DNA of 64,000 bases from Amycolatopsis thermophila. GTDB taxonomy: Bacteria; Actinomycetota; Actinomycetes; Mycobacteriales; Pseudonocardiaceae. Both the position numbers and the translations under genes were made by a program. The DNA is taken from contig NZ_JAUSUT010000001.1 in assembly GCF_030814215.1 (NCBI RefSeq), forward strand, positions 1,054,001 to 1,118,000, given 5' to 3'. Below, piece by piece: positions 8,188-19,764 of the stretch. Below the pieces are notes generated by a model. The model did no database searches. It was given only the letters and a program-made list of their open reading frames with translations, and was not told where the DNA came from. The stretch's first letter is position 1, and each line of letters begins with the position of its first letter.

Positions 8188-9387
8188 TGCCTCGTCAGGC
8201 AACGTTCGGTAGGTAATCAGGCCTGCGGATCTTGGATTCGGGGGCGAAGCGTCGTTTCGGTCGGGCGTGGCGATTGGCCCAGCGGATGTAGCCGGCGATA
8301 GCGGTCTCCTGCGCGGTGTGGGAGGGGTAGTCGCTGCCGTCGAGGGTGAAGTAGCGCAGCGCGGTGAACTCCGACTCGATCCAGTTCAGCCAGGAGGCGT
8401 GGGTCGGGGTGAACACCAGCTCGACATCGTGGTTGGTGCACCAGGTGGCGATCTCGGCCTTGCGGTGCGGGGAGAAGTTGTCGCAGACGATGTAGAGCCA
8501 CCCGGTCGGGAACCGGCGTCGGAGCTGGCGCAGGAAGGCGAGGAACTCCTGCCAGCGCTTGCGGTCGCGCAGTCGGTAGAACAGCTGACCTGAGGCCAAG
8601 TCGAGTCCGGCGAGCATGTGCCGGACCCCGCCGTAGCGGTTGTAGGTCGCCCGTAGCCGGGCCGGGCTCCCGGTGGGGAACCAGCCGCGGCCGGGGCGGG
8701 GTTGCAGGTTCAGCGGCCCGAACTCGTCCACGCAGATCACCCGGCCGCCATCGGGGATCTGTCCGGTGGCAGAGCGGTCGTAGAGGTCGAGGATGCGGTG
8801 CATCTTCTCGCTGAACTGCGGGTCTGGACTGGCCTTCCAGGTCTTGGTGGCCTGCCAGCGCACCCCGGCCGCCCGCAGGATCTGCCGGACCGTCTCGGCG
8901 CTGGCTATGATCCGATGCCGGTCGTGGAGATGCTCGGCCAGCTTCGACAGGCTCCACGTGGTGAACGGCAGCCCGGCGTGCTGTGGTGGGGTCCGGGCGA
9001 CCCGGCAGATCAGTTCGCGGGCGTGGGGGCCGAACTTAGGAGGTCGGCCCCCGCTCCATTTTGGGTCTAGCGCCGCGAACCCCTGGGTGTTGAACGCGTG
9101 GATCACCTCCCGCGCGTACTGCGGCTTGGCCGCGAACATCGCCGCCGCCTCGGCCGCGCTGCGGCCCTGCACCGACGCAAGCACGATCCCCGCCCGCCGC
9201 AGCCGGACCCGGTCCCGCGCCGTCCTGGTGATCTTGACCAAACGCTCGGCCTCATCCGGAGTGAGCGCCCGAACGAAGACCTCGGGCTGTCGCGGCACGT
9301 CCACCACCTCCGGCAGACAGCTTTCAGCACCTGACCGGAACCGATCAAACCGGCCCGTTACGTCCCCGACCTTCCTGGACGAGGCAC
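8187..9387 (-). mobile_element. IS630-family insertion sequence
   Basis: The element spans 1201 bases. Its ends are GTGCCTCGTCAGG on the left and, read inward from the right, GTGCCTCGTCCAGG, an imperfect terminal inverted repeat with a 10-base identical tip. It is flanked by TA at 8185-8186 and TA at 9388-9389, the dinucleotide target duplication typical of IS630/Tc1/mariner elements. It carries one intact transposase gene on the minus strand. Ends and gene are complete, so it may still be active. Confidence 0.88.
8195..9298 (-). CDS. IS630 family transposase
   Basis: This 367-residue DDE transposase cuts and pastes the element. I place the start at GTG 9298, which has GGAGG eight bases upstream and gives the family-typical N-terminus MPRQPEVFVRALTPDEAERL; the frame stays open far upstream but that part lies outside the element. 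An N-terminal helix-turn-helix (residues about 15-150) is followed by the catalytic core. Asp191 is in VICVDEFGPLNL, Asp273 in YIVCDNFSPH, and Glu308 in HASWLNWIESEF, giving the 34-residue D-E spacing of the family. No frameshift or internal stop is seen. Confidence 0.93.
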   Translation of the reverse strand: MPRQPEVFVRALTPDEAERLVKITRTARDRVRLRRAGIVLASVQGRSAAEAAAMFAAKPQYAREVIHAFNTQGFAALDPKWSGGRPPKFGPHARELICRVARTPPQHAGLPFTTWSLSKLAEHLHDRHRIIASAETVRQILRAAGVRWQATKTWKASPDPQFSEKMHRILDLYDRSATGQIPDGGRVICVDEFGPLNLQPRPGRGWFPTGSPARLRATYNRYGGVRHMLAGLDLASGQLFYRLRDRKRWQEFLAFLRQLRRRFPTGWLYIVCDNFSPHRKAEIATWCTNHDVELVFTPTHASWLNWIESEFTALRYFTLDGSDYPSHTAQETAIAGYIRWANRHARPKRRFAPESKIRRPDYLPNVA

Positions 9388-9801
9388 TAGCTCGCGGCCA
9401 CCAGCGAGCGCGGTCGCGGTGAGCACTCGGCTCCTCGCCGGCTCGCGCGACGCGGTGTGCCTGCAGGGCGATCTGCGTGAGCCCGACAGCGTCCTGGACC
9501 CGGCCGCGCTGCTCGGTTTCCGCGCGGCCACCGGCCACACCCGGACTGCCAGGCGAGCGCAGTGCGGGTCCGCGCGGTGGACGGGTCTCAGAACGCCGGC
9601 TCGCGCGACGCAGTGTGCCTGCAGGGCGATCGGCGTGAGCCGGACAGCGTCCCGGACCGGGCCGCGCTGCTCGATTTCGGCGCGCCCGTCGCCACCCCGC
9701 CCGACGACGAGCACGCCACGCACTGGCAGCCGTCGCGCGGCCACCGGCCACACCCGGACTGCCAGGCGAGCGCAATGCGGGTCGGCGCGGTGGGACGGCT
9801 C
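9388..9801. repeat. Duplicated non-coding segments upstream of the IS and downstream of an ABC gene
   Basis: This 414-base gap holds no credible gene. Two pairs of near-identical direct repeats fill it. The first pair is 9440-9515 and 9598-9673 (about 76 bp, beginning GGCTCGCGCGACGC). The second pair is 9521-9602 and 9734-9816 (about 82 bp, beginning CGCGCGGCCACCGGCCACAC). The copies differ at a few bases. The rightmost copy runs into the last codons of the ABC ATPase gene (to 9816), so the 3' end of that gene and its trailer have been copied at least once. Confidence 0.8.
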
Positions 9802-10590
9802 TCAGAACGCCGGCTCCGCGCGGGCCGTCCATCGGCCGTCGGTCCGGGTGATGCGCACCGGGTGGTCGAAGCACTTGCTGATGTGGTCCGTGGTCACCAC
9901 CTCGTCCGCCGCCCCGGCCGCCAGGCATTGGCCTTCCCGCAGGAGCAGCGCGTGCGTGGTGCTCGCGGGCAGCTCCTCGAGGTGGTGCGTCACCAGCACG
10001 GTCGCCAGCTCCGGGTGTTCCCGCCGCAGCGCGTCCACGCTGGACAGCAGCTGCTCGCGCGCCGCCACGTCCAGGCCGGTCGCCGGCTCGTCGAGCAGCA
10101 GCAACCGCGGCGCGGGCATCAGCGCGCGGGCGATCAGCGCCCGCCCGCGCTCGCCCTGCGACAACGTCGGCCAGCGGGCCTCGCGCTTGCCGTCCAGCCC
10201 CAGCATCCCGATCAGCCGCTCGGCGCGCGCCCGCGCGGCCGCCGTCGGCTGCCACCGCGGCACCAGCTCCGTCGTGTTGGTCAGCCCGGTCAGCACGACC
10301 TCGAACACCGACAGCGGCGAACGCAACGGGTGGCGCGGGTTGATGTGCCCGAGGAACGACCGCAGCTTCCGCATGTCGACCCGACCCAGCCGGTGCCCCA
10401 GTACGTCCACCGTCCCCCGCGTGGGATGTGTGACCGCCCCGAGCAGCCCCAGCAGCGTGCTCTTGCCGGCCCCGTTCGCTCCCAGCAGCGCCCAGTGCTC
10501 GCCCTCCCGCACGGTCAGCGAGATCGACCGGAGCAGGTACCGGCCGTCCCGGACGAGATCGACGTCGGACACCTGCAGCACGGTCGTCAT
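9802..10590 (-). CDS. ABC transporter ATP-binding protein
   Basis: This 262-residue ATPase has Walker A GANGAGKST near residue 40, a Q-loop region around HINPRHPLRSPLS, the signature LSQGE, Walker B LLLLDEPATGLD and the switch VTHHLEEL. The layout is like single-ATPase importers or YlmA/ModF-type proteins, with a His where many have Gln in the Q loop. No permease or binding protein is adjacent, so it is an orphan and its substrate is unknown. The start is taken at ATG 10590; ATG 10599 in the same frame is possible. The 3' end lies within a duplicated segment. Confidence 0.85.
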   Translation of the reverse strand: MTTVLQVSDVDLVRDGRYLLRSISLTVREGEHWALLGANGAGKSTLLGLLGAVTHPTRGTVDVLGHRLGRVDMRKLRSFLGHINPRHPLRSPLSVFEVVLTGLTNTTELVPRWQPTAAARARAERLIGMLGLDGKREARWPTLSQGERGRALIARALMPAPRLLLLDEPATGLDVAAREQLLSSVDALRREHPELATVLVTHHLEELPASTTHALLLREGQCLAAGAADEVVTTDHISKCFDHPVRITRTDGRWTARAEPAF

Positions 10591-10652
10591 GCGCCGCACG
10601 CTACCAAGTCCTCAGACGTCCGATGAAAAAGCCCTTCCGATAACCTCCCGGA

Positions 10653-11555
10653 ATGGATCGGGTCGAGACGCGCGAACTCGCCTACTTCGTGGCCGTCGCG
10701 GAAACCCTGCACTTCGGGCGCGCGGCGGAAGGGCTGGGGCTGGCCCAGCCCGCCCTCTCGAAGGCCGTCCGCTCTCTGGAGCGGCGGCTGGAAGTGACCC
10801 TGTTCGACCGCACCAGCAGGCGCGTCGAGCTCACCCCGGCCGGCGAGGTGCTGCTCGACGAGGCCCGGCGCGCCCTGGCGGCGGTCGCCGCGGCCGCCCG
10901 GCGGACCCAGCGCGCCGGGCGCGGCGTGCCCTACCTCGCGCTGGCCGCCAAGCCCGGCGGCGACGCGGGCCTGCTGCCGCGCATCCTGCAGCGCTACGAA
11001 GCCGATCCGGCCGCGGTGCCGGTCGAACTGGTCTCCAGCCACGAGGACCGGGTCTCGCTCCTGCACGACGGCCGCGCGGACGTGGCACTGCTGCACACCC
11101 CCTTCGACGACGCGGGCGGCCTGGAGACCGCGGAACTGCGCGCCGAACCGCGGGCGGCCCTGCTCCCGCGCGACCACCGCCTCGCGGGACGGTCGATCCT
11201 GCAGCTGGCCGACCTGCGCGGGGAGCCCGTCGGCCGCTGGGCGGGGTACCCCGACGACGGTGGCGTCGAGATCACCGACCTCGCCAAGCTGCTCCGCGTC
11301 ACCTCGCGCGGCCGGGCCACCGCCGTGCTGCCGCAGTCGGTGCTCGACACGCTGGACCACGACCTCGTCACCGTGCCGGTCGTGGACGCCGCACCGGCGC
11401 GGCTCCTGCTCGCCTGGCCGCAGGGCACCACCTCACCCGCGGTCGCCGCGCTGGTCCGGGCCGCGCGGGAGGTGGCCGCCGCCTACCGCTCGCTGAACAG
11501 CTCCGACAGCTCCTTGCGGCCGGTGGGGATCGCCGAGCGCCCGCGCGGGCGCTGA
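10653..11555 (+). CDS. LysR family transcriptional regulator
   Basis: This 300-residue regulator has an N-terminal winged helix (residues 1-65: ELAYFVAVAETLHFGRAAEG, then LAQPALSKAVRSLE). A LysR substrate-binding domain covers about 90-285. It is divergent from the ABC ATPase gene with 62 bases between starts. Its 3' end overlaps the convergent nitroreductase gene by 73 bases, so the last 24 or so residues (SLNSSDSSLRPVGIAERPRG) are an odd hydrophilic tail and may be a late extension. The target gene and inducer are not known; LysR proteins usually act on a divergent neighbour. Confidence 0.88.
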   Translation: MDRVETRELAYFVAVAETLHFGRAAEGLGLAQPALSKAVRSLERRLEVTLFDRTSRRVELTPAGEVLLDEARRALAAVAAAARRTQRAGRGVPYLALAAKPGGDAGLLPRILQRYEADPAAVPVELVSSHEDRVSLLHDGRADVALLHTPFDDAGGLETAELRAEPRAALLPRDHRLAGRSILQLADLRGEPVGRWAGYPDDGGVEITDLAKLLRVTSRGRATAVLPQSVLDTLDHDLVTVPVVDAAPARLLLAWPQGTTSPAVAALVRAAREVAAAYRSLNSSDSSLRPVGIAERPRGR

Positions 11556-11998
11556 CCCGGCCAGCCCAGGGCCAGGGCGTGGTGCGCCCGCCACGGGTGG
11601 CCGTAGCCGGTGAGCGCGGCGGCTTCGACGGCGTTCGCCTCCGGGTACAGCGACACCGGACAGCTGCCCAGGCCCGCGAAGTGCGCGGCGAGGACCAGGG
11701 TCTGGCAGACCCGGCCGAGGTCGAACTCGGTGTCGCGGCCGGCTTCGGAGTCGGACAGCAGGACCAGCGCGACCGGCGCGGACGCGAGCGGCGTCGCGTA
11801 CTGCCCGAGGCGCGCGAGCGCGCGACGAACCCGCGGATCGACGACGGAGACGAACCGCCAGGGCTGGCGGTTGCGAGCCGAACCGGTCCAGCGCGCGGCC
11901 TCGACGAGCGACTCGACGAGCCGCCGCGGCACCGGCTGGTCGGTGAAGACGCGAGTGGCCCGGACGGCAGCCAGCTCGCGCACGGGATCGGTGACCAT
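11483..11998 (-). CDS. Nitroreductase family protein
   Basis: This 171-residue FMN-dependent oxidoreductase of the nitroreductase superfamily carries the FMN-binding RATRVFTDQPVP and ARWTGSARNRQPWRF motifs near the N-terminus and the later GLGSCPVSLYP segment. At about 170 residues it is a short single-domain member. These enzymes reduce nitro groups, quinones or flavins with NAD(P)H. The gene converges on and overlaps the LysR gene by 73 bases, which may create antisense interference between the two transcripts. No operon partner is seen. Confidence 0.85.
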   Translation of the reverse strand: MVTDPVRELAAVRATRVFTDQPVPRRLVESLVEAARWTGSARNRQPWRFVSVVDPRVRRALARLGQYATPLASAPVALVLLSDSEAGRDTEFDLGRVCQTLVLAAHFAGLGSCPVSLYPEANAVEAAALTGYGHPWRAHHALALGWPGQRPRGRSAIPTGRKELSELFSER

Positions 11999-12218
11999 AC
12001 CTCACCCTGTCACGTGAAAAGGGACCTTCGGCCCTGGACCCGGGCGGACGCATCCGGCACCGTGGGGACAGACCCCGGGGTGCCCGGGCACTACGAGGTC
12101 GAGGCCCTACGGTCCCGCCAGCGGCGTCTCCGAAGGCCGCACTCGCCGAATTGGCAAGCCCGGTCCTGGTTCACCTCCCCGTCGGCGAACCAGTCCGGCA
12201 CCTGTTGTGCACACGCAG

Positions 12219-12254
12219 TGAAGGGCCCTTCGCGACACCGCGAAGGGCCCTTCA
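12219..12254. terminator. Perfect 16-bp stem hairpin, likely bidirectional terminator
   Basis: A 36-base perfect inverted repeat has 16-bp arms (TGAAGGGCCCTTCGCG) and an ACAC loop. It begins 15 bases past the stop of the dehydrogenase gene on the minus strand. There is no clear T run, as is usual in high-GC actinobacteria. Nothing else recognisable fills 12000-12268. Confidence 0.65.
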
Positions 12255-12268
12255 GCGTTCCCGGGTGA

Positions 12269-13486
12269 TCAGGGGATCGCGAGCGCGACGTCCCCGGCGG
12301 CGAGCCGGGCCGCGCGGTTGGTCGCCGCCAGCTCCTCGGCCGTCGTCCGCGGCGGGACGCCGTCGGCCAGCCAGGCCGCCAGCAGCAACGCCACCTTCGA
12401 CCGCATCTCCGTCCGCAGCCGGTGGAACGAGTCGACCGGGTCGGCACCCACCTGGCCCAGCAGCAGCCACCAAGCCCACGCCGCGGCACCGGCGTTCGCC
12501 ACGAAGTCCGGGACCACCGCGATCCCGCGGGCGGCGAGCAGCGCCTCGGCCTCCGGGGTCGTCGCCGCGTTCGCCGCCTCCACCACGACCTTCGCCGCGA
12601 CGTCGGCCACGTTGTCCGGCGTCAGCGCGTACGAGATCGCCGCCGGCACGAAGATGTCCGCCTCGATCCCGACCACCGCACCGCGGGGCAGCTGCTGAAC
12701 GCCCGCGGGCAGCCGCGACCGGTCGACCTCGCCGAACCCGTCGCGCAGGTCCAGCAGCGCGGGGACGTCCAGCCCGGCCGGGTCGTACAGCGTCCCGGCC
12801 GCGTCGGCGACCGCGACCACGCGCATCCCGGCCTCGTGCAGGTACCAGGCCGCGCCGCCGCCCATGGTGCCGATGCCCTGGATCGCCACGGTCGTCCCGG
12901 CCGGCTCCCAGCCCCACGCGCTCGCCGCGCCCAGACACGCCTGCGCGACGCCGTACCCGCCGACGACGTCGCCGAGCAGCAGCCCGCCCGGCACCGGTGC
13001 GTTGAGCCCGGCGTGCACCCGGCGCAGGGTCCGCTCCGGATCGGGCGACCGGCGGATGGCCGCGTGGTAGGACTGCTCCAGGCCCAGCCGCGCGAAGACG
13101 TCGTCGATGAGGTGCTGCGGCACCCCGAGGTCCTCGGCGGTCACCCAGTGCGCGTCCAGCCACGGGCGCATCGCCTGGCAGAACCGCTCCAGCACCCCGA
13201 CCGCCCCCGGGTCCTTCGGGTCGAAGTCGATCCCGCCCTTCGCCCCGCCCACGGGCAGGTCGAACGTCGCGGTCTTGGCGGCCATCCCCCGCGCCAGGTC
13301 CTCGACCTCCGACAGCGTGCAGCCGGCGCGCATCCGCGTCCCCCCGGTAGCCAGGCCCGAGACCAGCGTGTGCACCACGAGGTAGCCGTGGGTGCCGGTG
13401 ACCGGGTCGGTCCACGTCAGCCGCAGCATCGGCTCCTGCGCACGCGGCCGGGCCCGCTCTCCGATGGCCCCGGCCGGGTTCTGCAT
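12269..13486 (-). CDS. Glu/Leu/Phe/Val dehydrogenase
   Basis: This 405-residue NAD(P)-dependent amino acid dehydrogenase starts at ATG 13486, preceded by GGAGGGGAC; the frame is open for 56 codons upstream but without a start of similar quality. The substrate-side domain has LPVGGAKGGIDFDPKD with the catalytic lysine, then TAEDLG. The Rossmann domain has VAIQGIGTMGG, with the third glycine of the usual GxGNVG fingerprint followed by Thr-Met. The C-terminal part has PDFVANAGAA. It reversibly deaminates glutamate or a branched amino acid. The divergent LysR gene 224 bases away is a likely regulator. Confidence 0.87.
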   Translation of the reverse strand: MQNPAGAIGERARPRAQEPMLRLTWTDPVTGTHGYLVVHTLVSGLATGGTRMRAGCTLSEVEDLARGMAAKTATFDLPVGGAKGGIDFDPKDPGAVGVLERFCQAMRPWLDAHWVTAEDLGVPQHLIDDVFARLGLEQSYHAAIRRSPDPERTLRRVHAGLNAPVPGGLLLGDVVGGYGVAQACLGAASAWGWEPAGTTVAIQGIGTMGGGAAWYLHEAGMRVVAVADAAGTLYDPAGLDVPALLDLRDGFGEVDRSRLPAGVQQLPRGAVVGIEADIFVPAAISYALTPDNVADVAAKVVVEAANAATTPEAEALLAARGIAVVPDFVANAGAAAWAWWLLLGQVGADPVDSFHRLRTEMRSKVALLLAAWLADGVPPRTTAEELAATNRAARLAAGDVALAIP

Positions 13487-13710
13487 CGTGGTCAACTGTC
13501 CCCTCCAAGCCTGTCGCCGTTTTCCGCGCACAACAGCACCCGCCTCCGCCACGCGAGGTGGCTTCGGCCGAGTCGGTGTGTGGAATCCGGGAGATCCATT
13601 CCCGCTGACACCAGGGTGCGGCAGGACCGGCGCAGACGTCCAGTTAGGGATCATGCACGGTTCCGTTCACGTTCCCTGCACAGCGGAAGATCCGCCCCTA
13701 CCCTGACCAC

Positions 13711-14631
13711 ATGGAGCTTTCGCTGCACCGGTTGCGGATGCTTCGGGAGCTGCACCGCCGCGGCACCGTCACCGCGGCCGCGGCTTCCCTGCACTACACG
13801 GCTTCGGCGGTCTCGCAGCAGCTCGCGCAGCTGGAACGCGACGTGGGCGCCAAGCTGTTCGAACGGCTCGGCAGGCGGGTGCAGCTGACCGAACTGGGAA
13901 TGGTGCTGACCGAGCACGCCGAGGAGATCCTCAGGTCGGTCGAACGGGCGACCATGGCGCTCGAGGAGGCGCAGGAGGGCGTCACCGCGCGGTTGACGGC
14001 CGGGGTGTGGGCGTCCGTCGCGTCCGGGCTGCTGCCGTTCGCCCTCACCGCGCTGGCGAAGGAACACCCCGGCATCGAGGTCCGGACCAAGGAGCTGGCC
14101 CCGGAGGAGACCGCGGGAGCGGTGCGGGACGGCGCGCTCGACTTCTCGTTCGTCATCGACTACTCCGACTACCCGATGCCGTGGGACCCGGCGCTCACGC
14201 GCGTCGTGATCGCGGTGGAGCGGCTGCACGCCGCGGTGCCGCGCGGCGCGGTCCCGGCGAGCACGGTGGGGTTGCCGGACCTGGCCGAGCATCCCTGGAT
14301 CCTCGCCGGGCCGCGGTCGCACTTCGGCCGGGCCGTGCGGCTGGCCTGCCAGCGCTACGGGTTCGAGCCCAAGATCAACCACGAGGTCGGCGAGCAGGCG
14401 ACGGCGCTGGCGATGGTCGCCGCCGGGCTGGGCGTCACGCTGGTGTCGGACCTGGGCCTGTCGCTGCGGCCACCGGGCGTGGACATCGTGGCACTGACCG
14501 AACCGCCGATGCGCACGGTGTCGATCGCCCACCGCACCGCCTCGGCCCGGCCGTCACTGCAGCTGGTGATCGACGCGGTGCGCGCGGCCGCGGCGGAACA
14601 GGGCCTGGGCGCGGCGGCCCCGCTGCCGTGA
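13711..14631 (+). CDS. LysR family transcriptional regulator
   Basis: This 306-residue regulator starts at ATG 13711. Its N-terminal helix-turn-helix reads LSLHRLRMLRELHRRGTVTA, then HYTASAVSQQLAQLER. The substrate-binding domain covers about 90-290. The pattern matches the actinobacterial LysR subgroup of ArgP/IciA-like proteins with a short HYTxSAVSQQLAxLE recognition helix. It is divergent from the amino acid dehydrogenase gene and so is the best candidate for its control. The shared region 13487-13710 contains GGAAT and ATTCC half-sites (13582-13602) that could be part of an operator; this is weak. Confidence 0.88.
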   Translation: MELSLHRLRMLRELHRRGTVTAAAASLHYTASAVSQQLAQLERDVGAKLFERLGRRVQLTELGMVLTEHAEEILRSVERATMALEEAQEGVTARLTAGVWASVASGLLPFALTALAKEHPGIEVRTKELAPEETAGAVRDGALDFSFVIDYSDYPMPWDPALTRVVIAVERLHAAVPRGAVPASTVGLPDLAEHPWILAGPRSHFGRAVRLACQRYGFEPKINHEVGEQATALAMVAAGLGVTLVSDLGLSLRPPGVDIVALTEPPMRTVSIAHRTASARPSLQLVIDAVRAAAAEQGLGAAAPLP

Positions 14632-14651
14632 AAGGGCTTTCCGGGCCGGCT

Positions 14652-15035
14652 TCACCCGCTCAGCGCTTCGGCGCACGTGGGGTACGTCGGGAACTCCTGG
14701 TCGAGCCCCACGACCTCCATCGCACGCACCACCACCGGGTCCGCGGCCGCCAGCCGGATCTGCACGTCGTCACCCGCGGCCTGCCGCACCGCGACCAGCG
14801 ACGCCATGCCGGCCGAACCCAGGAACGTCACGCCCGTCAGGTCGAGCACCAGCAGCGGCGGGTGCTGCCGCAACGCCTCGCCGGCCGCGCTGTCCAGCTT
14901 GGGCGTCGTCAGGAGATCGAGTTCGCCGCTGACCTGGACCACGACGGCGTCGCCGTGGCGCTCGACGGCGACCGCCAACCCGTTGACGGGGTCGTCGGCG
15001 GGGTGCCGCGGGTTCGATGGCTCGGGTGCCTGCAC
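14652..15035 (-). CDS. STAS domain protein, anti-sigma factor antagonist-like
   Basis: This 127-residue protein has one STAS domain (residues about 18-122). VVQVSGELDLLTTPKL forms the first strands, and the phosphorylation-site region is LDLTGVTFLGSAGMASLVAV, with the Ser of LGSAG at the usual SpoIIAA/RsbV site. In the partner-switch scheme the unphosphorylated antagonist binds an anti-sigma kinase and frees a sigma factor. It lies 83 bases downstream of the giant hybrid kinase on the same strand, and a SpoIIE-type phosphatase is divergent from that kinase, so the three probably act together. Confidence 0.88.
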   Translation of the reverse strand: MQAPEPSNPRHPADDPVNGLAVAVERHGDAVVVQVSGELDLLTTPKLDSAAGEALRQHPPLLVLDLTGVTFLGSAGMASLVAVRQAAGDDVQIRLAAADPVVVRAMEVVGLDQEFPTYPTCAEALSG

Positions 15036-15118
15036 ACGCCCATCTTGCTATCCCGCGTCCCCGGGCGGAACTCCTCCTTCGCGGATCCCGCTCACCACGC
15101 CGATCGCACCCGACCGGG

Positions 15119-19627
<4,509 letters not shown>

Positions 19628-19764
19628 CAGTGCACTCCGATTTCGTGAGGCCTCGCCGATCGCCCTTGCGAACAATCGCTGCAGAAGAGGAATCTACTGG
19701 TAGCGCGGGGCCGATCCCAGCGCCACTTCACCAGGATTGTCCGTCCGACGACCGAGGGGCACCC

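Noticed and set aside
9299-10255. In-frame upstream extension of the transposase to 686 codons
   Set aside because: It passes through the IS end, the duplicated spacer and the ABC gene in antisense; the family-typical start with GGAGG lies at 9298.
12000-12268. Possible coding scrap in the gap between nitroreductase and dehydrogenase
   Set aside because: Short frames there have no start, no ribosome-binding site and no recognisable domain.
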